Of a stretch of 64,000 nucleotides of DNA, positions 17,841-26,095 are shown piece after piece; position 1 is the first letter of the stretch; each line of letters begins with the position of its first letter. Position numbers and translations under genes: made by a program. This stretch comes from Candidatus Defluviibacillus avedoerensis (GTDB lineage: Bacteria; Pseudomonadota; Gammaproteobacteria; Burkholderiales; Burkholderiaceae_C), in assembly GCA_016703665.1 (NCBI GenBank), contig JADJBS010000002.1:248001-312000 (forward strand), in the 5' to 3' direction. Under the pieces are notes generated by a model. The model was not told the origin of the DNA. It worked only from the letters and a program-made list of their open reading frames with translations, and searched no databases.

Positions 17841-18678
17841 CGGCCCAGGCGGCTTCGGGCGTGTCAACATATTGAAAGAGATTCAGGTCTTTAGCCGAAA
17901 TGGCACCTTCTTCGACCAGAACTTGTGGATTGAAAAGCCTGCGCCAGTAGTTGCTGCCAAAAAGAACAATTGGCACGGGTTTGGCTTTCTTGCACTGAAC
18001 CAAAGTCAATGTTTCAAATAGCTCGTCCAGCGTACCAAAACCTCCCGGAAACGCCACCAAAGCCGAGGCTCGCATCATGAAATGCATTTTACGCAAGGCA
18101 AAGTAGTGGAAGCGAAAGCAAAGCTCCGGCGTGACATATGGATTTGGCTTTTCTTCCTTTGGCAGTGCAATGCTCAGTCCCACACTTTGTCCACCTGCCT
18201 CAAATGCACCGCGATTGGCGGCTTCCATGATCCCGGGACCACCACCTGTACAAACAAAAAGCTTGTCCTTGGCCTCCTTTTCTGCGCTGTAGCGGGCGAC
18301 GATACGGCCAAACTCTCGTGCTTTTTCGTAGTAAATCGAGTTGCGCACCAAGATCTTGGCTTCATCAATATCAGCCTCATAACCATTTGCAATCGCCTGC
18401 TCAAGCAATGCTTTGGCATCTAACTCGCTGCGATACCGAGCGCTACCAAAGACCACAACCGTGTTTTCCACTCCTAGGGCCTGTTGTTCCAGGTCAGGCT
18501 TGAGCAGTTCCAGTTGAAAGCGAATCCCACGGGTTTCCCGGCGCAACATGAACTCTGGATCTGCAAAGGCCAGGCGCTGCGTGTCAGGTGTGAGTGCTTT
18601 GGCGCTGGCGCCGTGGGCTTGAAGCGTTGCCCAGGCATCAGCCAGACGTCCATCGCTCAAGTTCATTGTGGATTCCAT
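17815..18678 (-). CDS. LOG family protein (nucleotide 5'-monophosphate nucleosidase type)
   Basis: A 287-residue member of the LOG/lysine-decarboxylase-like family with the diagnostic VCTGGGPGIMEAANRG (about 140) and PGGFGTLDELFETLT (about 215). Such proteins hydrolyse cytokinin riboside or other nucleoside monophosphates to base plus ribose-5-phosphate. In bacteria related PpnN-type enzymes control purine pools. The N-terminal 85 residues are an extension seen in the larger subfamily. It overlaps the convergent MFS gene at the 3' end. The start could also be the ATG at 18666. Confidence 0.87.
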   Translation of the reverse strand: MESTMNLSDGRLADAWATLQAHGASAKALTPDTQRLAFADPEFMLRRETRGIRFQLELLKPDLEQQALGVENTVVVFGSARYRSELDAKALLEQAIANGYEADIDEAKILVRNSIYYEKAREFGRIVARYSAEKEAKDKLFVCTGGGPGIMEAANRGAFEAGGQSVGLSIALPKEEKPNPYVTPELCFRFHYFALRKMHFMMRASALVAFPGGFGTLDELFETLTLVQCKKAKPVPIVLFGSNYWRRLFNPQVLVEEGAISAKDLNLFQYVDTPEAAWAAIEAFYQL

Positions 18679-18711
18679 GTGGCAGTCCTTCAGTACGGTG
18701 GGGAACCAATG

Positions 18712-18735
18712 AAAAAGGCCCCTTGCGGAGCCTTT
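18712..18735 (-). terminator. Rho-independent terminator after efp
   Basis: On the minus strand AAAGGCTCC and GGGGCCTTT pair around GCAA and end in a T-run (plus-strand A-run at 18712-18716). It lies about 22 bases past the efp stop and separates it from the LOG gene. Confidence 0.75.
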
Positions 18736-18757
18736 TCAGCCAGGGCTGATGTGCAAA

Positions 18758-19312
18758 TTACACGCGTTTGCGGTATTCGCCAGTGCGCGTATCGATCTCG
18801 ATACGGTCACCTTGAGACACGAAGAGCGGAACTCCGATTTCAAATCCGGTTGCGATCTTGGCGGGCTTGAGCACCTTACCAGAGGTGTCGCCCTTGACCG
18901 CGGGCTCGGTCCAGGTGATTTCGCGCTCAACACTGGTGGGCAACTCTACAGAAATGGCCTTACCGTCATAAAAAACCACTTCAACGGCCATTCCGTCTTC
19001 CAGGTAGTTCAAGGCGTCGCCCATATTCTCTGCTTCGACTTCGTACTGGTTGTAGTCGGCATCCATGCACACATACATAGGATCTGCAAAGTAAGAATAG
19101 GTGCAGTCCTTCTTGTCCAGGATAACCTGATCCATTTTGTCATCGGCCTTAAAGACCACTTCAGTACCGAAGTTGGCAATCAGGCTTTTGAGTTTCATAC
19201 GGACGGTGGCAGAGTTACGACCGCCGCGGCTGTATTCGGCCTTCAGGACGACCATGGGATCCTTCCCATGCATGATGACGTTACCAGCGCGGATTTCTTG
19301 AGCGATTTTCAT
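18758..19312 (-). CDS. efp: Elongation factor P
   Basis: EF-P binds ribosomes stalled on polyproline and promotes peptide bond formation. The 184-residue protein starts MKIAQEIRAGNVI and has the loop YSRGGRNSATVRMK, which places Arg at position 32, where most EF-Ps carry Lys. Arg32 is the target of EarP rhamnosylation, and earP is the next gene upstream. The ATG at 19312 fits the family; longer in-frame extensions would run into earP. It ends at its own terminator. Function and modification type are both well supported. Confidence 0.97.
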   Translation of the reverse strand: MKIAQEIRAGNVIMHGKDPMVVLKAEYSRGGRNSATVRMKLKSLIANFGTEVVFKADDKMDQVILDKKDCTYSYFADPMYVCMDADYNQYEVEAENMGDALNYLEDGMAVEVVFYDGKAISVELPTSVEREITWTEPAVKGDTSGKVLKPAKIATGFEIGVPLFVSQGDRIEIDTRTGEYRKRV

Positions 19313-19367
19313 GGTTTGAGCTGACTTAAAGCCAGTGTTGAGCTGTTTTTCTGCAAAGCCTTTAATT

Positions 19368-20465
19368 TTAACGCGTTTTTTTAAAGGCAAAGTCGAGGAT
19401 TTGGCTTGCCAAGTCGGTTTGCTGCTGAAGCCGTTGGAACAAACGCTGCGGGAACTGTCCCGACAACAGCGCTTCCAGCGAATGTAGTTCGCCCTGAGAT
19501 TGGCCGTTCCATATGTTGAACCAATGGCGTTCTTCTGCGTTCGGTTGCCCGAGTGCGAGAAATGCATCCATTTTTTGGAGATGCACCCCGTCCTCCTGGG
19601 GGTACAGCTGCCAGACGAACGGTTTTTGAGCCCAGATGGCCCGCGTCAGCGAGTCCTCTCCCCGCACAAAGTTCAGATCACAAGCCCATAGCAGGTGATC
19701 GAAGTCGGTCTGGTTAAGGTACGGTAGATATAATATTGATAGCAAACTATGTTTATAGTTATTGCAAAAAGTGATGTTTTCAAGTGACTTTATTGCATTC
19801 GTGGATCGTCCTGCCGTCACTAGCAATTCAACTGGTCGCTTGACCTCTTTCAGCAAGTCAATCAACTGGGCAAGTGCGGTCGGTTCGTAGCAAAAAAGCG
19901 ATACCTTAAGTGGCTCCAGGCTGTGCCTGTAAGAGGTAAGGCGCCACTGGGCGAGCCACGTCTTTGCGTCAAAGTTGCGCATGCGGTCAGCTAAATCAGG
20001 CTCACGCAGCAAACCGCCTGTGGGGCGGGTGAAACCTGGATAGTAAAAATATTTGACCAGTCCTATACCTGGGCCTGACATCACGGGTGATGGTAGCCCG
20101 TGACAGCGAGAAGCATAGTCTTCCGCAGTCAAGTACTCCAAGTTCAACCACAGGCGCTGGGCAACGGTCGGAGCAGGCGTGTGTTTCATTTGGCTCACAA
20201 ACCAATCAGGCAATTCACAGCCAAACGACTCAATCACCACGTCCCCGGGTCCTGTGGTGCCAGCCAACTGTGGCATCGCGCCCCCTACCCATTGCGCGAC
20301 TTCAACCTGACTCGGTCTATCAGATGCCATCCACTTCAAGGCCGATGCGTCGTCAACCCATAACCGAACAGTCTGGTCGAGCCTTACCAAATGGCTCGCG
20401 AGTCGCCAGCACACTCCAATGTCACCAAAATTGTCGACCACTCGGCAGAAAATGTCCCATTTCAT
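19368..20465 (-). CDS. earP: EF-P arginine-32 rhamnosyltransferase EarP
   Basis: EarP transfers rhamnose from dTDP-L-rhamnose to Arg32 of EF-P, activating it. The 365-residue protein opens with WDIFCRVVDNFGDIGVCWRLA, the conserved donor-proximal segment containing the catalytic Asp. It also has the C-terminal RGEDSLTRAIWAQKPFVWQLYPQEDG that binds the dTDP-rhamnose diphosphate. It is 55 bases upstream of efp on the same strand, the usual efp-earP pairing in betaproteobacteria. dTDP-rhamnose synthesis genes are not in the window. Confidence 0.96.
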   Translation of the reverse strand: MKWDIFCRVVDNFGDIGVCWRLASHLVRLDQTVRLWVDDASALKWMASDRPSQVEVAQWVGGAMPQLAGTTGPGDVVIESFGCELPDWFVSQMKHTPAPTVAQRLWLNLEYLTAEDYASRCHGLPSPVMSGPGIGLVKYFYYPGFTRPTGGLLREPDLADRMRNFDAKTWLAQWRLTSYRHSLEPLKVSLFCYEPTALAQLIDLLKEVKRPVELLVTAGRSTNAIKSLENITFCNNYKHSLLSILYLPYLNQTDFDHLLWACDLNFVRGEDSLTRAIWAQKPFVWQLYPQEDGVHLQKMDAFLALGQPNAEERHWFNIWNGQSQGELHSLEALLSGQFPQRLFQRLQQQTDLASQILDFAFKKTR

Positions 20466-20584
20466 AGGGTGATTATCCAGATGCTTTCTGATTCCAACGG
20501 AAGGAGGGCGATGAAGGCTACATTAGGCGGACCTATCATGTATCAACCGATTGCACATCACAACAACAGAAAGGCTTTTCCGCT

Positions 20585-22504
20585 GTGGCAGACCCAGAAC
20601 ATCCGCCCGAACTGCTGGCCGCAGTCAATGCACTGCCGCAACTGCCAGGCGTATACCGTTACTTCGATGCCCAGGGGGCCGTGCTGTATGTTGGCAAAGC
20701 GAAAAGCCTGAAAAAGCGAGTTTCAAGTTACTTTCAGAAGAACCATGGTGGTACTCGGATTGGGCACATGGTCAGCAAGATTGCTCGCATGGAAACCACG
20801 GTGGTGAGGTCTGAGGCCGAGGCGTTACTGCTTGAAAACAACCTGATCAAGACGCTCAACCCGAAATACAACATCCTGTTCAGGGACGACAAGAGCTATC
20901 CCTATCTCAAAATCTCCAGTCACCCGTTGCCCCGCATCTCCTATTACAGGGGCGCAGTTGACAAAAAGAGCCAGTACTTTGGTCCCTACCCCAGCGCCTG
21001 GGCTGTCAAAGAGTCCATTGTCTTGCTGCAAAAAGTCTTCCGGTTGCGAACCTGCGAAGACTCGGTTTTCAATAACCGCACTAGGCCCTGCCTTCTTTTT
21101 CAGATCAAGCGCTGCGCAGCACCCTGCGTGATGGGGCAGTCGAATATGGCGACGCTGGTACAAGGGTCCGAGGTCTATGCGCAGTCGGTCGTTGATGCCG
21201 CCAAGTTTCTGCGCGGGGATGCCCAGCAGGTGATAAAGGAACTTGAGACCCGAATGCTGAGTTACTCTGAGCGGCTGGAATTTGAGCAAGCTGGTGAGGT
21301 TCGCAATCAGATCAGTGCCTTGTCATCGGTTCTTCATCAGCAATCCGTAGAGACGACCGGTGGTAACAGCGATGCAGACATCCTGGCGGTCAAGGTCATG
21401 GGAGGGCGTGCATGCGTAAACCTTGCGATGGTGCGTGGTGGCCGGCATCTGGGGGATCGTGCTTTCTTTCCCAGTCATCTGGATGAGGCGCAAGCTTTGG
21501 ACGCAATGGATGATGCGAAATCTTCAATGACAGTAGAGTCGCGCGTGCTGGAAGCCTTCATTGCCCAGCATTACATCGAAGTACCAGCCCCAGCGACGCT
21601 GATCGTGGGTGCTGCTGTTGGCCGTGACTTGATGGCAAGCGTGGCGGCTCACACCGGTATCAAGATCAGTCTGGTGGATCATCCCAGGGGGCAACGTCGC
21701 GCCTGGCTTGACATGGCTCAGCAGAACGCAGATCTTCAATTGGCTCGTTTACTGGCCGAGGAGGGTTCCCAGCAAGCTCGCACCCGGGCACTTGCACAAG
21801 CACTGGATTTGACGCCAGCAGACGGTGACGAGAGTCTGACCGGCTTGCGCATCGAGTGTTTTGATGTTTCGCACACTGCCGGCGAGGCGACGCAGGCCTC
21901 GTGTGTGGTCTTTCAAAATCACAAAATGGACAACCGCGAATACCGTCGCTTCTCAATCGAAGGCATTACCCCGGGAGACGATTACGCGGCAATGCGCCAA
22001 GTGTTGATCCGGCGTTACAGCAAATTGGCAGAAGCTGCGCAGAACGGGCAGGCAAAACTTCCTAGTTTGGTTCTGATTGACGGTGGCAAAGGGCAGGTGG
22101 GTGTGGCAAGAGAGGTGTTTGATCAGCTTGGGCTGGACCTGGCGCTGATCGTGGGTGTAGAAAAAGGAGAGGGGCGCAAGGTCGGACTGGAAGAGTTTGT
22201 TTTTGCAGATGGACGCGAAAAGGTCTACCTTGGCGCCGATTCAGCCGCGCTGATGCTGGTTGCCCAAATCCGCGATGAAGCCCACCGCTTTGCGATCACC
22301 GGCATGCGAGCCAGGCGTGCCAAGCTACGACTGGGGGGCGGCCAACTTGAAGAGATACCCGGTGTAGGTCCAAAAAAAAGGGCTAGGCTTTTGCAGCGCT
22401 TTGGTGGGGTCAAAGGGGTAGCAAATGCCTGCGTGGAAGATCTTTGCTCAGTTGAGGGCATTGCGAAGGACCTGGCCGAAGAAATTTACCGCGCACTACA
22501 CTGA
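20585..22504 (+). CDS. uvrC: Excinuclease ABC subunit C
   Basis: UvrC makes both incisions around DNA lesions bound by UvrB. The 639-residue protein shows the GIY-YIG domain (LPGVYRYFDAQGAVLYVGKAKSLKKR type opening, about 19-45), the Cys cluster RTCEDSVFNNRTRPCLLFQIKRC, and the UvrB-binding UVR motif near 205-240. The RNase H-like 5' nuclease has ECFDVSHTAGE and LVLIDGGKGQ, and the tail is a helix-hairpin-helix. The start is GTG at 20585. It is co-oriented with pgsA 67 bases downstream, a common uvrC-pgsA pair. Confidence 0.97.
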   Translation: MADPEHPPELLAAVNALPQLPGVYRYFDAQGAVLYVGKAKSLKKRVSSYFQKNHGGTRIGHMVSKIARMETTVVRSEAEALLLENNLIKTLNPKYNILFRDDKSYPYLKISSHPLPRISYYRGAVDKKSQYFGPYPSAWAVKESIVLLQKVFRLRTCEDSVFNNRTRPCLLFQIKRCAAPCVMGQSNMATLVQGSEVYAQSVVDAAKFLRGDAQQVIKELETRMLSYSERLEFEQAGEVRNQISALSSVLHQQSVETTGGNSDADILAVKVMGGRACVNLAMVRGGRHLGDRAFFPSHLDEAQALDAMDDAKSSMTVESRVLEAFIAQHYIEVPAPATLIVGAAVGRDLMASVAAHTGIKISLVDHPRGQRRAWLDMAQQNADLQLARLLAEEGSQQARTRALAQALDLTPADGDESLTGLRIECFDVSHTAGEATQASCVVFQNHKMDNREYRRFSIEGITPGDDYAAMRQVLIRRYSKLAEAAQNGQAKLPSLVLIDGGKGQVGVAREVFDQLGLDLALIVGVEKGEGRKVGLEEFVFADGREKVYLGADSAALMLVAQIRDEAHRFAITGMRARRAKLRLGGGQLEEIPGVGPKKRARLLQRFGGVKGVANACVEDLCSVEGIAKDLAEEIYRALH

Positions 22505-22571
22505 TCTTCAGGCGTGGTTTTTGCCCATCACTTGCCAGCAAGCTTGTGCTGGGACATGCCACAATGACGCC

Positions 22572-23138
22572 ATGTTCTTGACCATTCCCACTTTGTTGAC
22601 TTGGACTCGCATCGTGGCGATTCCTTTGATCGTGGGGGTGTTCTATCTAAAGATGGATCCGCAGGCCCGCAATCTGATTGCAACCATCATGTTTGTGGTG
22701 TTTGCCGCAACCGATTGGCTTGACGGTTATCTGGCGCGAAAACTCAACCAAACCTCGTCCTTCGGCGCTTTTCTCGACCCTGTCGCCGACAAGTTCCTGG
22801 TATGCGCAAGTTTGCTGGTTCTGGTTCATTTGGGTCGTGCCGATGTTTTTGTCGCACTGATCATCATTGGGCGTGAAATCGCTATTTCTGCTTTGAGGGA
22901 ATGGATGGCTCAAATTGGTGCAGCCAAGAGCGTTGCAGTCCATATGCTGGGCAAAGTCAAGACCGCAGTTCAGATGACGGCAATTCCGTTCCTGCTGTTT
23001 GATGGCACGCTATTCGGCGTCATTGACACGGGCATCTGGGGCACCTGGTTGATCTGGGCATCCGCCGTGTTGACAGTCTGGTCCATGGTGTACTACCTCC
23101 AAAAAGCGTTGCCAGAGATCAGGAAGCGCGTGCACTGA
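22572..23138 (+). CDS. pgsA: CDP-diacylglycerol-glycerol-3-phosphate 3-phosphatidyltransferase
   Basis: PgsA makes phosphatidylglycerol phosphate from CDP-diacylglycerol in the inner membrane. The 188-residue protein has the full CDP-alcohol phosphotransferase signature DGYLAR-x8-G-x3-D-x3-D at about 52-74, plus four to five membrane helices. The ATG at 22572 (MFLTIPTLLTW) is the conserved family start. It follows uvrC, as in many proteobacteria. Confidence 0.95.
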   Translation: MFLTIPTLLTWTRIVAIPLIVGVFYLKMDPQARNLIATIMFVVFAATDWLDGYLARKLNQTSSFGAFLDPVADKFLVCASLLVLVHLGRADVFVALIIIGREIAISALREWMAQIGAAKSVAVHMLGKVKTAVQMTAIPFLLFDGTLFGVIDTGIWGTWLIWASAVLTVWSMVYYLQKALPEIRKRVH

Positions 23139-23282
23139 ATCGATGCAAATGATGAAATTGCTCGGATATCGGGATACCTTTCACTGACACGGGCTATTTG
23201 AAATCGATCTAGAATAGTCATTCGCTTGCTCGGTATGACTGTTGCAGCAGGCAACTCCAATTTCCCTTGTGTTGAGGCATTT

Positions 23283-23555
23283 ATGAACAAAACCGAACTG
23301 ATTGAGCACATCGCTAAGCATGCAGATATTTCCAAGGCAGCCGCGACGCGCGCCCTAGAGTCCACGATTGGCGCGGTCAAGACCACGCTGAAAAAAGGAG
23401 GCACGGTGTCCTTGGTTGGATTTGGAACTTTTGCAGTTGGAAAACGCGCTGCACGTAGTGGTCGTAATCCTCGTACTGGCGCTAGCATTAAGATTAAGGC
23501 GGCAAAGGTGCCCAAGTTCCGTCCGGGCAAGGCGCTGAAAGATGCGTTAAACTAA
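23283..23555 (+). CDS. hupB: HU family DNA-binding protein
   Basis: A 90-residue histone-like HU protein: MNKTELIEHIAKHADISKAA helix region, GFGTFAVGKRAARSGRNPRTG with the DNA-contacting beta arm and Pro, and AKVPKFRPGKALKDALN at the C-terminus. HU bends DNA and organises the nucleoid. Being adjacent to a tRNA and to ppiD is the common hupB-ppiD arrangement. The spacer of about 140 bases upstream should hold its promoter, though I could not assign one firmly. Confidence 0.94.
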   Translation: MNKTELIEHIAKHADISKAAATRALESTIGAVKTTLKKGGTVSLVGFGTFAVGKRAARSGRNPRTGASIKIKAAKVPKFRPGKALKDALN

Positions 23556-23569
23556 ACGATTCTCCGGTG

Positions 23570-23645
23570 GGGTGCTTAGCTCAGTTGGTAGAGCGGCGCC
23601 CTTACAAGGCGTAGGTCGGCGGTTCGAGACCGTCAGCACCCACCA
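23570..23645 (+). tRNA. tRNA-Val (TAC)
   Basis: Full cloverleaf with acceptor GGGTGCT / AGCACCC, D-arm TAGCTCAGTTGGTAGAGC, anticodon loop CTTACAA giving anticodon TAC (valine), T-arm GGTTCGAGAC and encoded CCA. It lies 14 bases after the HU gene and is followed by a terminator. Confidence 0.97.
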
Positions 23646-23656
23646 CCCGAATGAGC

Positions 23657-23684
23657 AAAGGCGAACAGGTTGTTCGCCTTTTTT
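23657..23684 (+). terminator. Terminator after tRNA-Val
   Basis: AAAGGCGAACA (23657-23667) pairs with TGTTCGCCTTT (23671-23681) around a 3-base loop, running into a T-tract. A strong Rho-independent terminator that ends the HU/tRNA-Val transcript. Confidence 0.88.
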
Positions 23685-23732
23685 CTTGTGCACAGGGCAA
23701 GCGTCGCCCCTGATTTTCTGAAGAGTTGCTTC

Positions 23733-25655
23733 ATGTTCGATTTTGTCCGTAAGCACACCAGGATCATGCAGTTTTTGCTATTCCTGTTGATTTTTCCTTC
23801 TTTTGTACTTTTTGGCGTCGAAGGCTACAGCCGGATGAACGAAAAGGGTGAAGCGGTTGCCAAGATAGATGGTGTTGGAATTCTTCAGAGTGAATGGGAC
23901 TTTGCACACAAGCAAGAGATTGACCGTGTCCGTGCGCAAGCGCCCAACATTGATGTGAAGCTTCTGGATACGCCGGATGCGCGCTACCGTACGCTTGAGC
24001 GCCTTGTCCGAGACAAAGTTTTGGCGGCCGCTGCAGAAAAATCGCGTCTGACTGTTAGCGATGCCCAGTTGAGTCGAACATTGGCGGCAGAACCTGCCAT
24101 CGCGTCCTTGCGTCGTGCTGATGGCACGATGGACATGGCGCGCTATCAACAGTTGCTTGCTGCCCAAGGCATGTCACCTGAAATGTTTGAAGCTAAGGTG
24201 CGCGGTGACTTGTCGGCGCGTCAAGTGCTGTCAGGAATTTTGGATACTGGTTTTTCTTCAGCCTCGGTTGCAGACAAAACTCTCTCCGCCTACTTTGAGC
24301 GACGTTCTGTTCAGGTTGCCCTATTTAAACCAACTGACTTTCTGTCAAGAATTTTCCCTACAGCATCTGATCTTGAAGCGTTTCATAAAGCGCATGAAGA
24401 TCAATTTCAGGCACCGGAAGAAGCATCTGTCGAATATGTGGTGCTCGATATGGATGCGGTGATGAGGACTGTTACAGCCAACGATGCCGATCTCAAAACG
24501 TACTACGAGCAAAACGCTGTTGCAATGGCTGGCCAGGAACAACGCCGAGCCAGCCACATTCTGATCAATGCCAGTAAAGACGCTTCAGCGTTAGATAAAC
24601 AAAAGGCCAAAGCTAAAGCTGACGAACTGCAGCAGGTCGCTAAAAAAACACCTGCAATATTTGCTGATTTGGCCCGCAAGAATTCACAGGATACAAGCTC
24701 TGCCGTCAACGGTGGTGATCTGGATTTCTTTGGGCGTGGCGCCATGGTAAAAGCGTTTGAGGATGCAACCTTTGCCATGAAAGTGGGCGATGTCAGTGAA
24801 GTGGTTGAATCGGAGTTCGGCTATCACGTCATCAAGTTGACTGACATCAAATCACCCAAGGTCAAGAGTTTCGATGAAATGAAACCCGAGCTCGAAGCGG
24901 TCGTCAAGAAACAATTGGCCCAGAAGAAGTTTGCTGAGGCAGCAGATACATTCACCAATATGGTCTACGAGCAGGCAGACAGCCTCAAGCCAGTGGCTGA
25001 AAAGCTGAAGCTGGAGGTCAAGACAGTTGCTGGCTTGGTGCGAAATCCCAAGCCGGGTGAAAAAGGGGTGTTGGCTAACCCCAAATTCTTGAATGCAGTC
25101 TTTTCACCCGAATCTGTTGAAAAGAAGCGAAATACCGAAGCTGTGGAGATTGGCACCAATCAAATGGTGTCAGCTCGTATCACCAAGTATGCCCCCGCGC
25201 ATACCCAGGCTCTTGAGACGGTTAAGGACAGGGTACGCGACCGGTTCCTTGCTGAACGTGGCGCAGAGTTGGCAAAAACTGAAGGTGCAGCCAAGTTGGC
25301 TGCATGGAAGGCCAACCCAGCCTCTGCTAGCTATCCTGCGGCCGTGACTGTATCGCGCGATGAGCCACAAAAGCTGCCGATTCAAGTGATCGATGCTGCT
25401 TTGCGTGCTGATCCAGGCAACATGCCTGTTGAAATGGGGGTAGACCTTGGGGCGGCGGGTTATGCCGTGCTGAAAATCGTTAAGCCTGTTCCGAGAGATG
25501 CTCCAGTCGCAGAAGCTGCCAAGCAAGAGCGCCTTCAATACACCCGTCAATGGACAGCTGCAGAAAACCTAGCGTATTACGAAGTCCTGAAACAACAGTT
25601 CAAGGTTCGAATTTTGGCGCCAAAGCCAGGTGTTGCTACTGATAAATCGTCCTGA
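23733..25655 (+). CDS. ppiD: Peptidyl-prolyl isomerase / periplasmic chaperone PpiD (SurA-N plus rotamase)
   Basis: PpiD is anchored in the inner membrane and helps periplasmic proteins leaving the Sec channel. The 640-residue protein has a short cytoplasmic N-terminus and one membrane helix (about 12-30, FLLFLLIFPSFVLFGV). A SurA-like chaperone domain and a parvulin domain at about 270-365 (RASHILI, GGDLDFFGRGAMVKAFEDA, FGYHVIKL) follow, then a C-terminal chaperone half. ATG at 23733 follows a GAAGAG site. The position behind hupB is typical. Identity is clear; whether the parvulin domain is active cannot be told. Confidence 0.92.
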   Translation: MFDFVRKHTRIMQFLLFLLIFPSFVLFGVEGYSRMNEKGEAVAKIDGVGILQSEWDFAHKQEIDRVRAQAPNIDVKLLDTPDARYRTLERLVRDKVLAAAAEKSRLTVSDAQLSRTLAAEPAIASLRRADGTMDMARYQQLLAAQGMSPEMFEAKVRGDLSARQVLSGILDTGFSSASVADKTLSAYFERRSVQVALFKPTDFLSRIFPTASDLEAFHKAHEDQFQAPEEASVEYVVLDMDAVMRTVTANDADLKTYYEQNAVAMAGQEQRRASHILINASKDASALDKQKAKAKADELQQVAKKTPAIFADLARKNSQDTSSAVNGGDLDFFGRGAMVKAFEDATFAMKVGDVSEVVESEFGYHVIKLTDIKSPKVKSFDEMKPELEAVVKKQLAQKKFAEAADTFTNMVYEQADSLKPVAEKLKLEVKTVAGLVRNPKPGEKGVLANPKFLNAVFSPESVEKKRNTEAVEIGTNQMVSARITKYAPAHTQALETVKDRVRDRFLAERGAELAKTEGAAKLAAWKANPASASYPAAVTVSRDEPQKLPIQVIDAALRADPGNMPVEMGVDLGAAGYAVLKIVKPVPRDAPVAEAAKQERLQYTRQWTAAENLAYYEVLKQQFKVRILAPKPGVATDKSS

Positions 25656-25661
25656 TCAGTG

Positions 25662-25690
25662 CTGATAACGATCGAGGATCGCGGTATAAT
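25662..25690 (+). promoter_or_regulatory. Promoter for tRNA-His
   Basis: A perfect TATAAT (25685-25690) lies 11 bases before the tRNA, with CTGATA (25662-25667) 17 bases upstream as a fair -35. It starts the tRNA block after ppiD. Confidence 0.7.
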
Positions 25691-25701
25691 GGAGAGCTAA
25701 C

Positions 25702-25778
25702 GGTGGCTGTAGCTCAGTTGGTAGAGTCCCAGATTGTGATTCTGGTTGTCGTGGGTTCGAGCCCCATCAGTCACCCCA
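25702..25778 (+). tRNA. tRNA-His (GTG)
   Basis: Cloverleaf with the 8-bp acceptor GGTGGCTG / CAGTCACC expected for tRNA-His (extra G at -1), anticodon loop TTGTGAT giving GTG, T-arm GGGTTCGAGCCCC, and encoded CCA. One G-T pair is present in the acceptor stem. Confidence 0.96.
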
Positions 25779-25798
25779 TTAGGTTAGGAAAAGTACGC

Positions 25799-25804
25799 TA
25801 TAAT
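25799..25804 (+). promoter_or_regulatory. -10 element for tRNA-Gly
   Basis: TATAAT lies 11 bases before the tRNA-Gly gene, within TATAATGGCG; the tRNA-His promoter has TATAATGGAG at the same distance. No convincing -35 is seen because the position falls at the tRNA-His 3' end. Confidence 0.5.
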
Positions 25805-25815
25805 GGCGGGCTTAT

Positions 25816-25891
25816 GCGGGAATAGCTCAGTTGGTAGAGCGCAACCTTGCCAAGGTTGAGGTCGAGAGTTCGAGACTCTTTTCCCGCTCCA
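25816..25891 (+). tRNA. tRNA-Gly (GCC)
   Basis: Cloverleaf with acceptor GCGGGAA / TTCCCGC, anticodon loop TTGCCAA giving GCC (glycine), T-arm GAGTTCGAGACTC and encoded CCA. Confidence 0.97.
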
Positions 25892-25903
25892 GTTTGTGCA
25901 GAT

Positions 25904-25929
25904 AGGGAAGCTTGATGCTTCCCTTTTTT
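25904..25929 (+). terminator. Terminator between tRNA-Gly and tRNA-Cys
   Basis: AGGGAAGC (25904-25911) and GCTTCCCT (25917-25924) form an 8-bp stem followed by six T. A strong intrinsic terminator, so tRNA-Cys is probably read from its own promoter or by leak-through. Confidence 0.85.
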
Positions 25930-25952
25930 GCGCAGGTTTTTCGCAAATTTTG

Positions 25953-26026
25953 GGCGCGATAGCAAAGCGGTTATGCCCCGGATTGCAAATCCGGTTAGTC
26001 CAGTTCGACTCTGGATCGCGCCTCCA
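25953..26026 (+). tRNA. tRNA-Cys (GCA)
   Basis: Cloverleaf with acceptor GGCGCGA / TCGCGCC, anticodon stem-loop CCGGATTGCAAATCCGG giving GCA (cysteine), T-arm CAGTTCGACTCTG, and encoded CCA. Confidence 0.96.
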
Positions 26027-26030
26027 AAAC

Positions 26031-26085
26031 AATGGGCAACGTAATGGATTTGTAATCCGATTGCGAGGCCCATTTTCATTTTTGG
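26031..26085 (+). terminator. tRNA-like hairpin acting as terminator
   Basis: AATGGGC (26031-26037) pairs with GCCCATT (26068-26074) and encloses a second stem GGATT-TGT-AATCC (26046-26058); TTTTCATTTTT follows. The shape (outer acceptor-like stem, inner anticodon-like arm) resembles a decayed tRNA that now ends the tRNA-Cys transcript. It has no D- or T-arm, so it is not a working tRNA. Confidence 0.5.
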
Positions 26086-26095
26086 AATTCATGCC

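Noticed and set aside
23139..26095. A CRISPR array or rRNA operon near the tRNAs
   Set aside because: No regularly spaced direct repeats and no rRNA-like stretches; only four tRNAs, terminators and ppiD are present.
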